Source: Syntrophomonas sp. (GTDB lineage Bacteria > Bacillota > Syntrophomonadia > Syntrophomonadales > Syntrophomonadaceae). From it: a DNA stretch of 64,000 nt. The notes below the pieces were generated by a model. It did not search any database and was not told the DNA's origin. It was given only the letters and a program-made list of their open reading frames with translations. The DNA lies in assembly GCA_016841425.1 (NCBI GenBank), contig JAENZE010000002.1:124001-188000 (forward strand), read 5' to 3'. Both the position numbers and the translations under genes were made by a program. Positions 53,660 through 62,048 of the stretch are shown piece by piece. Each line of letters begins with the position of its first letter. The stretch's first letter is position 1.

Positions 53660-54781
53660 ATGATTATAAAGGGCAGGGCCAGGTTGGATTGCAGAACCAA
53701 GAATCTGGTTAAAAGATTAAAAAGAAGCGATATAGCAATAATTAACCACGATGATATTGATGAAGTAGCGGCTAATTCATTAATTGACATAAAACCACAG
53801 GCTATTATCAATGCCGCCCCGTCTATTACTGGGCGTTATCCGGCCAAGGGGGTATATAAAATCCTCAAAGCAGGTATTCCAGTTCTGGACGATGTAGGGG
53901 AAGATATCTTTCAGCAGGTGAAAGAGGGTATTACTCTCGAAATACATGGAAATCAGGTCTTCTATGGGAAACGGATGGTTGCTGAAGGTACTCTCATCAG
54001 TATTCATGATGTAGAATTAAAACTAAAACAAGCCAGCCAAAACATTCAACAGGAGCTGGATAGATTCGTAGAAAATACTCTGGAGTATGCTAAAAAAGAA
54101 AAAGATGTGCTGCTGGGAACCATGGAAATACCAGCTATTGATACACCCATGCGGAACCGTCACGTATTAATTGTGGTGCGAGGCAGCAGTTATAAGGAAG
54201 ATTTAAAGACTATTAGTTCATACATTTTAGAGGAACAACCGGTTCTGGTAGGTGTTGATGGAGGAGCTGATGCATTACTGGAATTCGGCTTGAAGCCTGA
54301 TATTATAGTAGGTGACATGGATAGTGTTTCTGACGAAGCTTTAGGGTGTGGAGCTGAGATAATTGTTCATGCCTATCCTAATGGGACTGCTCCAGGATTA
54401 GAGCGCGTGCAGATGATGAATGTAGAAGCCAAGACGTTTCCTATGCCTGGAACCAGCGAGGATGTAGCTATGATTATGGCATGGGAAGAAGGTGCGAGTC
54501 TGATTGTGGCTGTTGGAACACATTCCAATATGGTTGACTTCCTGGAGAAAGGGCGCAAAGGTATGGCCAGCACTTTCTTGATCAGACTGAAAGTAGGATC
54601 GATTTTGGTTGATGCCCGGGGAGTAAGTCAGCTATACCGGCAAAACTTGCATCGAAGGTACCTATTTCAACTTTTCGTCGGGGCGCTGGTTCCCATATTT
54701 ATTATTCTATGGGTTTCTCCGGCCACTAAACCTCTATTTCAAATATTGCTATTACAGCTGAAACTTTTATTTAATATTTAA
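53660..54781 (+). CDS. steA: SteA-like putative cytokinetic ring protein
   Basis: A 373-residue protein with an N-terminal region, a thiamin-pyrophosphokinase-like fold (VLVGVDGGADALLEFGLKPDIIVGDMDSVSD) and a C-terminal membrane helix (LFVGALVPIFIILWVSP). SteA and SteB affect septum and cell-wall hydrolysis in actinobacteria. The gene is followed by a SteB/MctB-like gene, supporting the pairing. The start follows GAGGTGACAA. The division role is by homology. Confidence 0.85.
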   Translation: MIIKGRARLDCRTKNLVKRLKRSDIAIINHDDIDEVAANSLIDIKPQAIINAAPSITGRYPAKGVYKILKAGIPVLDDVGEDIFQQVKEGITLEIHGNQVFYGKRMVAEGTLISIHDVELKLKQASQNIQQELDRFVENTLEYAKKEKDVLLGTMEIPAIDTPMRNRHVLIVVRGSSYKEDLKTISSYILEEQPVLVGVDGGADALLEFGLKPDIIVGDMDSVSDEALGCGAEIIVHAYPNGTAPGLERVQMMNVEAKTFPMPGTSEDVAMIMAWEEGASLIVAVGTHSNMVDFLEKGRKGMASTFLIRLKVGSILVDARGVSQLYRQNLHRRYLFQLFVGALVPIFIILWVSPATKPLFQILLLQLKLLFNI

Positions 54782-54806
54782 CATGGTTAAAATTGGGGTG
54801 TAAATA

Positions 54807-55697
54807 ATGATTGATCTCAAGTATCATATTGCTTCGATTGTTGCAGTCTTCCTAGCTCTGGGGCTGGGAGTTTTAATTGGCAGTACTATTGTGGGGGACG
54901 ATTTGCTGGTTGATCAACAGCAGAAGATGATTGAACGTCTGGAAGAGCAATTTTATGGTTTGAAGGACCGCGAAGTTGAACTTCTGGCTGATAATGATTA
55001 TAAGGAACAATTGATAAGTAATTACGAGAATTACAGCCAGGCTTTGCTTCCGGCTGTTGTGAGCGGGCGACTGGAAGAATATAAAGTAGCAATAATTGTT
55101 ACTGGTGATAGTGAAATACCAGCGGGTATGATTAATGCCATTTCCATGGCCGGGGCTCAGGTAGTGTCTAAAACAGTGCTTCTTTCCAATATGAAACTGG
55201 AGGATGAAGAGACCAGCAGTCGTATCAAAGAATATTACGGGCTTTCTAACAGTGAGAGTAAAGCTGCTGTCAGACAAAAGATTGCCGATAGTGTAGCCCA
55301 GGTTATTATGAATAAAGAAGAAGAAGGAACCATAGCATTTCTTCAGCAAAATAATCTGGTCAAATTTAGCGGAGCAAACGATATACCAATAAACGGGATA
55401 ATAATTGTGGGTGGAGCTAATAATTTTAGTAATTGTTTTGTAGATGATTTTGACGGCAGATTGATCGATAATTTCCTCCATGATGGTGCGAAGGTGTTTG
55501 GAGTTGAGGGAGTACAGGTAAACTATTCATATATAGGCATTTTTCAAGAATATAATATAAGCACTATTGATAATATAGATAAAAGCCCGGGACAGGTATC
55601 ATTAATTTTGGCCATGGAAGGAGAAGCCGGCAATTATGGCATTAAGACTACCGCTCAGAAATTTATGCCTACGATACCGGTTGATTATAAATTATAA
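54807..55697 (+). CDS. steB: SteB/MctB-like (copper transporter family) membrane-anchored protein
   Basis: An N-terminal membrane helix (HIASIVAVFLALGLGVLIGS) is followed by a coiled coil and a soluble domain. This matches the MctB/'copper transporter' family, whose members pair with SteA. No His/Met-rich copper site is apparent, so a role in division or the envelope is more likely. 296 residues. It lies in an operon with steA and envelope transferases. Confidence 0.82.
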   Translation: MIDLKYHIASIVAVFLALGLGVLIGSTIVGDDLLVDQQQKMIERLEEQFYGLKDREVELLADNDYKEQLISNYENYSQALLPAVVSGRLEEYKVAIIVTGDSEIPAGMINAISMAGAQVVSKTVLLSNMKLEDEETSSRIKEYYGLSNSESKAAVRQKIADSVAQVIMNKEEEGTIAFLQQNNLVKFSGANDIPINGIIIVGGANNFSNCFVDDFDGRLIDNFLHDGAKVFGVEGVQVNYSYIGIFQEYNISTIDNIDKSPGQVSLILAMEGEAGNYGIKTTAQKFMPTIPVDYKL

Positions 55698-55710
55698 GAG
55701 GTAGATGAAG

Positions 55711-56388
55711 ATGAAGTCAGTTATGGCAGTAATTCCTGCCTTTAATGAAGAGGAAACTATAAAATCAACTATTACCGCTGTACAAAAAGTGGAAAGAATA
55801 AGCAAAATACTGGTGGTCGATGATGGTTCGAGGGATGGCACGGCTAAACGGGCTCAAGAAGCTGGTGCACAGGTCCTCATCCTGGAACATAACTGCGGCA
55901 AAGGTGGAGCCATGAACCGGGCCGTGGAATTAGCAGATGCCGATATAGTGGTCTTTTTGGATGCTGATCTGGGTGAAACAGCGTCTCAGGCCAGTTTAAT
56001 AATTGAGCCTGTTTTTAATGGAGAAACCGATTTGTGTATTGCTGCTTTCAGACCTCCGACGAAAAAAGGAGGCTTTGGTCTGGTCAAAGGAACCGCCCGC
56101 AGGGCTATACAAAAAATAGCCGATATAGAGCTTAATTCACCTTTGAGCGGACAGCGGGCTATGAGCAGGGAGGTGCTTATGACAGTAACTCCTTTCCATG
56201 AAGCATACGGAGTTGAGCTAGGTATGACATTAAATGCCCTGGCTAATGGTTTCAGGGTTAAAGAAGTGCTTACCGAAATGAAACATAATGAAACCGGAAG
56301 AGATCTGCGCGGATTTATACACCGGGGCAAACAGTTCCTGGATGTAATCAAGGTTATTAATCTTGAAAACAGGAGGCAAAGTATTTGA
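55711..56388 (+). CDS. Family 2 glycosyltransferase
   Basis: A GT-A fold enzyme: VIPAFNEEETIKSTI, ILVVDDGSRDGTAKRA and the VFLDADLGE metal site. At 226 residues with no membrane helices, it resembles UDP-glucose/dolichyl-phosphate-type transferases. ATG 55711 has AAGAGG at better spacing than ATG 55705. Its neighbours suggest modification of a lipid-linked envelope sugar. The acceptor is unknown. Confidence 0.88.
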   Translation: MKSVMAVIPAFNEEETIKSTITAVQKVERISKILVVDDGSRDGTAKRAQEAGAQVLILEHNCGKGGAMNRAVELADADIVVFLDADLGETASQASLIIEPVFNGETDLCIAAFRPPTKKGGFGLVKGTARRAIQKIADIELNSPLSGQRAMSREVLMTVTPFHEAYGVELGMTLNALANGFRVKEVLTEMKHNETGRDLRGFIHRGKQFLDVIKVINLENRRQSI

Positions 56389-57236
56389 GTATATTTCTTG
56401 CAATAACGGCACTACTGGCTGGATTTGTTTTTGAGGCAGTAGTGCTGTATTTGTTATTGAATATGTTAAAAGATGCTGGAGCTGTAGGAAAGAATTATGC
56501 TGGCCAGGAAATTCCTGTAAGTACGGGCATCAGTTTCCCCATAGTTGTGCTTATCGTTTATCTGATCTATGGTTTCTTTTATCCTCATGATATTACAGCT
56601 AATGTATTCTTGATTGGAATTACCATGATATCCTTTTTGGGATTCATTGATGATAGGTTAGGTACCAGAGATGTTACCGGCCTTAAGGGGCATCTTAAAG
56701 CACTACTGCAGGGTAGGCTTACGACTGGTGGTTTAAAGGCGGTCGGAGGAGGAATAATCGCTTTATATCTGGCAGTAAGCAGTCATACCGTCCTTACCGG
56801 AGAGATTATCCTGGATACTCTTATTATCGCCTTATTTACTAACATGCTAAATCTTCTTGATTTGAGACCAGGGCGAGCGATTAAAGGTTTTTTGGTGTTT
56901 TTTCTGATGATAGTAATTGCAGCATTAGGGCAGATTTCCTGGCTGTTTATGGGCCCGCTGCTTGGTGCCGTGATATATTATTTCCGGATAGATATAAAAG
57001 CAAGAGCTATGATGGGAGATGCGGGCTCAAATGTTCTGGGTCTAACCCTGGGATATTTATGTGTTATCAACCTAGGACTCATTCCAAGGATCTTTATCCT
57101 TCTTGGCCTGCTGACAGTACACATATATACCGAAAAATATTCCCTGTCCCAGACTATAGAACGGGTTCGCTGGTTGAGGATTCTAGATGAGCTAGGAAGG
57201 GGTCAAGCATATGATAAATCAGCAGAGGATAATTGA
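56385..57236 (+). CDS. MraY/WecA-like (GT4) phospho-sugar transferase
   Basis: A polytopic membrane protein of 283 residues with aspartate motifs FLGFIDDRLG, NLLDLRPGRA and MMGDAGSNVLG in GT4 family order. It probably transfers a sugar-1-phosphate to undecaprenyl phosphate. The TTG start at 56385 overlaps the glycosyltransferase stop. It is shorter than MraY (about 320), and the later peptidoglycan-type HHH motif is not evident, so it is not the main MraY. Confidence 0.82.
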   Translation: MSIFLAITALLAGFVFEAVVLYLLLNMLKDAGAVGKNYAGQEIPVSTGISFPIVVLIVYLIYGFFYPHDITANVFLIGITMISFLGFIDDRLGTRDVTGLKGHLKALLQGRLTTGGLKAVGGGIIALYLAVSSHTVLTGEIILDTLIIALFTNMLNLLDLRPGRAIKGFLVFFLMIVIAALGQISWLFMGPLLGAVIYYFRIDIKARAMMGDAGSNVLGLTLGYLCVINLGLIPRIFILLGLLTVHIYTEKYSLSQTIERVRWLRILDELGRGQAYDKSAEDN

Positions 57237-58332
57237 AAATTTTGTTGCTATGGTAGAAATTGCATCAGTATCAAGTAAGGAAGGTAAGATAAGAGATTAT
57301 CTGCTTGCTGAGTTTAGCGGGCGGGGACTGCAGGTGGAGGAAGACCAGGCCGGTGATTTGGTGAATGGTGAATCAGGAAATTTATTGGTAAAAATACCCG
57401 GGGTCGTGGATGGAGAAGCAATCCTGTTCGCAGCCCATATGGATACTGTCGAACCAGGTGAGGGAATCAAAGCTAGTATGGAAGATGGCATAATAAGAAG
57501 CAAGGGTGATACAATACTGGGTTCCGATGACAAGGCCGCTATTGCAGCCATAATTGAAGCGGTGGATGTTTTACGGGAGAATAAAATACCTCATGGGCCA
57601 CTGGAGCTGCTGATCACAGTCTGTGAAGAACAGGGCTTAAAGGGGGCAAAAAGCTTTGATTTCAGCAGATTAAATTCGGTAATAGCTTATGCATTAGATG
57701 CCGGGGGGGAGCCGGGCAGCATTATAATACAATCACCCTGTCAGAATGAGATCGAGTATAAGGTCTATGGAAAACCTGCTCATGCCGGCATGAATCCAGA
57801 GAAGGGCATTAACGCGATTCAAGCTGCAGCCGTAGCTTTATCAAGCATGCCTTGTGGTCGTATTGACCAGGATACCACCTGTAACCTGGGTATTATTGAA
57901 GGAGGAACGGCTCGTAATATTGTAGCGGACTACTGCCATATTAAGGGCGAAGCAAGGAGTCTGATCCGTTCCAAGCTGGATGATATTACAGAATTACTAA
58001 CAAATACCTTTATTGATGAGGTACAGAAACAGGGAGCCCGGGCTGAGGTAGATATTAAATTTTTATATCCTGAGATTAAACTTAGTCCAGAGGATCGGGT
58101 GGTAAAAACAGCAGTAAGGGCTATAGAATCTATTGGTTTAATACCCAGGTTGGAAAGCACTGGTGGCGGAAGCGATGCCAGTATCATACATGGAGCCGGA
58201 ATCCCCTGTGTTAATCTCGGTATTGGAATGAGTAATGTACACACCTGTGATGAATATATTAGAGTAGCCGATTTAATTAAGGATGCCCAGATCGTGCTGT
58301 CTATAATCAGGGAAGTCTTAAAAGAAGGTTAA
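57211..58332 (+). CDS. M20-family PepT-like peptidase
   Basis: A zinc di-metallopeptidase. LFAAHMDTVEPG, ILGSDDKAAIAAIIEA and CEEQGLKGAKSFD contain the metal ligands, followed by a dimerisation (lid) domain with KPAHAGMNPEKGINAIQAAA. Family members are tripeptidase-like aminopeptidases. 373 residues. It overlaps the previous gene by 26 bases. Confidence 0.9.
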   Translation: MINQQRIIENFVAMVEIASVSSKEGKIRDYLLAEFSGRGLQVEEDQAGDLVNGESGNLLVKIPGVVDGEAILFAAHMDTVEPGEGIKASMEDGIIRSKGDTILGSDDKAAIAAIIEAVDVLRENKIPHGPLELLITVCEEQGLKGAKSFDFSRLNSVIAYALDAGGEPGSIIIQSPCQNEIEYKVYGKPAHAGMNPEKGINAIQAAAVALSSMPCGRIDQDTTCNLGIIEGGTARNIVADYCHIKGEARSLIRSKLDDITELLTNTFIDEVQKQGARAEVDIKFLYPEIKLSPEDRVVKTAVRAIESIGLIPRLESTGGGSDASIIHGAGIPCVNLGIGMSNVHTCDEYIRVADLIKDAQIVLSIIREVLKEG

Positions 58333-58347
58333 ACAACGGAGGTACTC

Positions 58348-59445
58348 GTGATTGAATTTAAACGCGGTATAATCACCAGTGAACTGTTTTGTCGTCCCGG
58401 GATACAGGCTTTCCGGGTCCAGGTGGAAGGTAAAGAGGAAAAATGTATAGTATACACTGAACTCAGCGGCAGTACCCAACCAGGTGATGAAGTGATAATA
58501 AATACTACTGCCATAACTCTAGGGTTGGGAACGGGTGGCTATCATTATGTGATAGCAAATCTAAGCCATATAGAAAAGGATTTACAGCCAGGCGGGCATA
58601 TAATGAAAATGCGTTATTCGCCTATGCAGGTTAAGGTTTTAAGCGTAGAAGAAGAAGATAGTCCCCACCACCAGGAAATGCTGGGAGCAGATTCCTTGGA
58701 AAAAACTCCGGTTCTGGTAGGGACACTGCATTCTATGCTAGCCCCTTTAGCTCTTTATCTTCATAGCAAAGGCTATAAAACGGCTTATTTAATGACTGAT
58801 GGTGCAGCCTTGCCTATAGTATTCAGCAATACCGTTGATATTCTAAAAAGTAGAGGTATTATCTGTGGAAGTGTAACTACAGGACACTCTTTCGGGGGTG
58901 ACCTGGAAGCAGTCAATGTCTATTCTGGCCTCTTAGCCGCTAAAAAAGTTCTGCAGGCGGACGTTATCATATGCACTATGGGACCAGGTATTGTAGGGAC
59001 TGGAACCAAATGGGGTTTCACCGGTATCGAACAGGGTGACATTTTGAATGCAGTCGAGGGCCTGCAGGGAACACCCATCGTGGTTCCCCGGATCAGCTTT
59101 GCCGATCCTCGGCCGAGACACAAAGGGATCAGTCACCATACCCTTACGGTATTGAAAAGCGTGTGCCGGGTTAAAGCTATATTGCCCCTTCCTCAGTTGG
59201 AGGAAATTAAAATGAATTATATACTGGATCAGCTGCTCCAGCACAACCTGCTGGACATATATAAATGCTGTCCAGAAGCGGTGGAGGGATTTCAGGCTCT
59301 ATTGGAAGCGAGCAGCATGAGACTCTCTACTATGGGGCGCAGTATCAAGGAAGAGCCGGATTTTTTCATGGCGCTGGGAGCTGCTGCCCGGGTCGCAGAG
59401 CGGGTTTTGCAAGGAGAACAATTAAATCCTATCAAATATGCCTGA
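58348..59445 (+). CDS. DUF3866 family protein
   Basis: A 365-residue cytoplasmic protein with conserved segments GSTQPGDEVIINTTAITLGLGTGG (in two parts), KTAYLMTDGAALPI and GPGIVGTGTKWGFTGIEQG. The family is widespread in clostridia and actinobacteria but uncharacterised. The GTG start follows ACGGAGGTA. It is read with the upstream peptidase gene (15-base gap). Confidence 0.87.
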   Translation: MIEFKRGIITSELFCRPGIQAFRVQVEGKEEKCIVYTELSGSTQPGDEVIINTTAITLGLGTGGYHYVIANLSHIEKDLQPGGHIMKMRYSPMQVKVLSVEEEDSPHHQEMLGADSLEKTPVLVGTLHSMLAPLALYLHSKGYKTAYLMTDGAALPIVFSNTVDILKSRGIICGSVTTGHSFGGDLEAVNVYSGLLAAKKVLQADVIICTMGPGIVGTGTKWGFTGIEQGDILNAVEGLQGTPIVVPRISFADPRPRHKGISHHTLTVLKSVCRVKAILPLPQLEEIKMNYILDQLLQHNLLDIYKCCPEAVEGFQALLEASSMRLSTMGRSIKEEPDFFMALGAAARVAERVLQGEQLNPIKYA

Positions 59446-59457
59446 CCTTGAGCCCTC

Positions 59458-59583
59458 TCAATTTAGATGCATTCTGAGATACTCTTTTAGTGTTAAGTCC
59501 AGGGGATAATCATTAAATATAGAAGGTAAGTCTTTTATTTTACCAAGAGCGGTTAATCCGTTAGCTTTAAATAACACTAGCAT
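59458..59583 (-). CDS. Small protein of 41 residues on the opposite strand
   Basis: ATG 59583 is preceded by AGAGAGGTGATGAA, a good ribosome site, and encodes MLVLFKANGLTALGKIKDLP followed by 21 residues ending in LTLKEYLRMHLN. It fills most of the 197-base gap between two plus-strand genes and runs against them. The composition looks like protein, with regular hydrophobic and charged alternation. Function unknown. It is the only gene in this stretch read on the minus strand. Confidence 0.6.
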   Translation of the reverse strand: MLVLFKANGLTALGKIKDLPSIFNDYPLDLTLKEYLRMHLN

Positions 59584-59642
59584 TTCATCACCTCTCTGGT
59601 AGTTTATGCACTGAATGGTAAAAATATGCAGGAGGTTTATTT

Positions 59643-60185
59643 ATGGATTTTGAAGAAAAAACAATATCCTCCACCACCATATTTGATGGCAGAATCGTAC
59701 GGCTTAGAGTTGACGATGTAAGCCTGCCAGATGGTGGTCAGAGCAAAAGAGAAATCGTTGAACATCCAGGTGCAGTGGCTATTTTAGCCTTGGATGAAGA
59801 GCACAACATCTGGATGGTCAGCCAGTACCGCAAAGCGGTAGAACAGGTGCTTATGGAAATACCAGCTGGAACTCTGGAAGATAACGAAGATCCTTTAGAA
59901 TGCGCCCGAAGAGAATTGGCAGAGGAAACCGGCCTGATAGCAGCCGAGTGGAAGGAAATAATCAGCTATTATTGTGCTCCTGGATTTTGTGATGAAAAAA
60001 CCGTCATCTATATAGCAACACAGCTGAGCAGGGGAAATGACCTGAGCCTGGACCAAGATGAATTCATAGAGGTAAGCAAAATGCCTCTGGAAACGGCTTA
60101 TCAGCATGTTCTGAACGGGAATATAGTCGATGGTAAGAGCCTCATAGCTGTTCAATATGCTGTCCTGAATTATCTGGGAAAGTAA
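59643..60185 (+). CDS. nudF: Nudix hydrolase, ADP-ribose pyrophosphatase type
   Basis: The Nudix box fits GX5EX7REUXEEXGU: the G of GTLEDNEDP, then RRELAEETGL near residues 82-104. The upstream SKREIVEHPGAVAILALDEE is typical of ADP-ribose pyrophosphatases. 180 residues. It hydrolyses ADP-ribose to AMP and ribose-5-phosphate. The start follows AGGAGG. It lies one base before the EndoQ-like gene. Confidence 0.9.
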   Translation: MDFEEKTISSTTIFDGRIVRLRVDDVSLPDGGQSKREIVEHPGAVAILALDEEHNIWMVSQYRKAVEQVLMEIPAGTLEDNEDPLECARRELAEETGLIAAEWKEIISYYCAPGFCDEKTVIYIATQLSRGNDLSLDQDEFIEVSKMPLETAYQHVLNGNIVDGKSLIAVQYAVLNYLGK

Positions 60186-60186
60186 T

Positions 60187-61359
60187 ATGTTGAGTATTTA
60201 TGGAGATCTGCACATCCATATCGGTGCTGCCGCTGGGCAGGCAGTCAAAATTACTGCCTCCCGCAGTCTGGATCTAAGAACCGTGCTTTTCCAGGATGCT
60301 CCCCGGAAGGGTTTGGATATGGTGGGAATTGTAGATGCCGGGACTTTGCCAGTAAGCTTTGAAATTGAGCAGATGATTTTATCCGGAGAAATTCGTGAAC
60401 TGCAGCAAGGAGGATTTCTAGCCCGTAATGGAGTACTCTTAATAACGGCTTGCGAATTGGAGAGCCTGGAGGGAGTACACTGGCTTATTTTCCTGCCTTA
60501 TCTTAAAAGCCTGAAAGAATTCCAACGATTCGTGCGCAGCCGGGTTAATAATATGCAGCTTTCTACCCAAAGAACCCGGGTGAATGCTAGAGAAATGGTG
60601 AATTTGAGCCTTCTCTTGGATGGTATTTTATGTCCAGCTCATGCCTTTACTCCTCATAAGGGGGTTTATGGATTCTGGGTGGATAGGATGGCAGCAGTGA
60701 TGAAAGAGGATTTGAAACAGATCAAGGTTATTGAGTTGGGTTTGAGCGCAGACACAGATATGGCTGATACTATTACAGAGACCCGTCAATTTACTTTTCT
60801 GTCCAATTCTGATGCGCATTCATCCGCCAATGTTGGTCGGGAATACAATCTTTTCCGTATGCGGGCTAAGAATTTTGAAGAATTCAGGTATTGTGTGGAA
60901 AACAGCCAGGGGCGGAAAATAACCGCCAATTTTGGGATGGACCCACGATTGGGTAAATATCATCGCAGTTATTGTCCGTCATGTGCCACTATTAGCACTG
61001 ATGAACCACCTGTTTTGATCTGCGGTAAATGCGGCAGCGATAAAATGATTATCGGAGTCTATGATCGCATCACCTCAATCAAAGACCGGGATCAACCCGC
61101 TCACCCTGTGGGAAGGCCTCCCTACTATTATAGGGTTCCCTTAAAACAACTGCCCGGAGTAGGACCCAGGATGCATGAGAAATTGATTACTTACTTTGGT
61201 AATGAAATATATGTAATAGAAAAAGCGTCGGAGGAAGACATTACGCGTATAGCAGGAGAGGATATAGCTTCTATGATTATGAAAATGAGAAACTCACGTA
61301 TGGAAATTGTCCCCGGCGGTGGAGGGCACTATGGAAAAGTTAAAAAGAATAGTCATTAG
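60187..61359 (+). CDS. EndoQ-like PHP-domain DNA repair nuclease
   Basis: The PHP metal site begins DLHIHIGAA; later His residues lie in CPAHAFTPHKG and SNSDAHSSANVG. A zinc ribbon (YCPSCATIS...ICGKCGSDK, about residues 259-283) and a helix-hairpin-helix-like LKQLPGVGPRMHEKLI follow. This order matches endonuclease Q, which nicks DNA 5' to deaminated bases. 390 residues. It overlaps the next gene by 29 bases. Confidence 0.87.
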   Translation: MLSIYGDLHIHIGAAAGQAVKITASRSLDLRTVLFQDAPRKGLDMVGIVDAGTLPVSFEIEQMILSGEIRELQQGGFLARNGVLLITACELESLEGVHWLIFLPYLKSLKEFQRFVRSRVNNMQLSTQRTRVNAREMVNLSLLLDGILCPAHAFTPHKGVYGFWVDRMAAVMKEDLKQIKVIELGLSADTDMADTITETRQFTFLSNSDAHSSANVGREYNLFRMRAKNFEEFRYCVENSQGRKITANFGMDPRLGKYHRSYCPSCATISTDEPPVLICGKCGSDKMIIGVYDRITSIKDRDQPAHPVGRPPYYYRVPLKQLPGVGPRMHEKLITYFGNEIYVIEKASEEDITRIAGEDIASMIMKMRNSRMEIVPGGGGHYGKVKKNSH

Positions 61360-61990
61360 CTGTGATGCCAGCGGAGCATGGCAAGCTGCCCGTGAAGGCA
61401 TGCTGGTCATGATCGTGGACGTTATTGATATGTCTACAACGCTGGAAAGTGCTCTGGATGCTGGAGCTCTGGCTGTGCTGGGATGCAGTCCAGATTATAC
61501 CCGGGCTCCGGTGGAGGTCAACCCGGAGCAAATAGGCCAGAAAGCAGCCCGGCTATCCCGGGAAAATGATACCGGCATAATACTGGTGGCAGAACCACGG
61601 TCCGGAAGCGAAGCAGAACGAATGGCCCGATGCCAGAAAGTATTGAAGGGTATAGAGAAGGAAAAAGGGATGGTTGAAGCCATTCTTCCGAATATAGGAG
61701 CTGAAACACCTCGTATGGCAGACATGAAAAATCGGGTAGTAGTTGCCGTTACAGATACCGGAGGTGTGGCCTATGATGCGGCACACTTGATAAGTGAAAG
61801 AGTAATAACCGGTACTATTGCCCGTACTCTATCCCAAAAGGGGATGCAGCCTGCTCTTACCGCAGTAAAAAGAGCCAGAGAAGCTGTCCAGGTCACTGAT
61901 CAAGGTATTGCTGTAATTGCCGCCAGCAGAAACTCTATGGAAGATATGCTGGCTGCACAGTTCATCGCCAACCTATTACTACATCCATAA
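61331..61990 (+). CDS. ComB-like (2-phosphosulfolactate phosphatase family) protein
   Basis: A 219-residue protein. VMIVDVIDMSTTLESALDAGA corresponds to the ComB signature region, and LVAEPRSGSEAERMARC and VTDTGGVAYDAAHL follow. True ComB acts in coenzyme M or sulfolactate pathways, none of which is visible here, so another phosphatase role is likely. ATG 61331 follows GGTGGAGG. It overlaps the EndoQ-like gene, suggesting joint expression. Confidence 0.7.
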   Translation: MEKLKRIVISCDASGAWQAAREGMLVMIVDVIDMSTTLESALDAGALAVLGCSPDYTRAPVEVNPEQIGQKAARLSRENDTGIILVAEPRSGSEAERMARCQKVLKGIEKEKGMVEAILPNIGAETPRMADMKNRVVVAVTDTGGVAYDAAHLISERVITGTIARTLSQKGMQPALTAVKRAREAVQVTDQGIAVIAASRNSMEDMLAAQFIANLLLHP

Positions 61991-62035
61991 TGCGACAATC
62001 GAAGAACCGTCCCCTGTCGCACTGTCGCACATTTG
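61991..62035 (+). repeat. Short intergenic repeat with inverted ends
   Basis: TGCGACA...TGTCGCA flank CGAAGAACCGTCCCC, followed by CTGTCGCAC. A piece of this sequence (GAACCGTCCC) also occurs at 13954-13963. It resembles small dispersed repeats of clostridial genomes. It lies just before the ribosome site of the next gene. Confidence 0.5.
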
Positions 62036-62048
62036 AGGGGGAGTTTGT

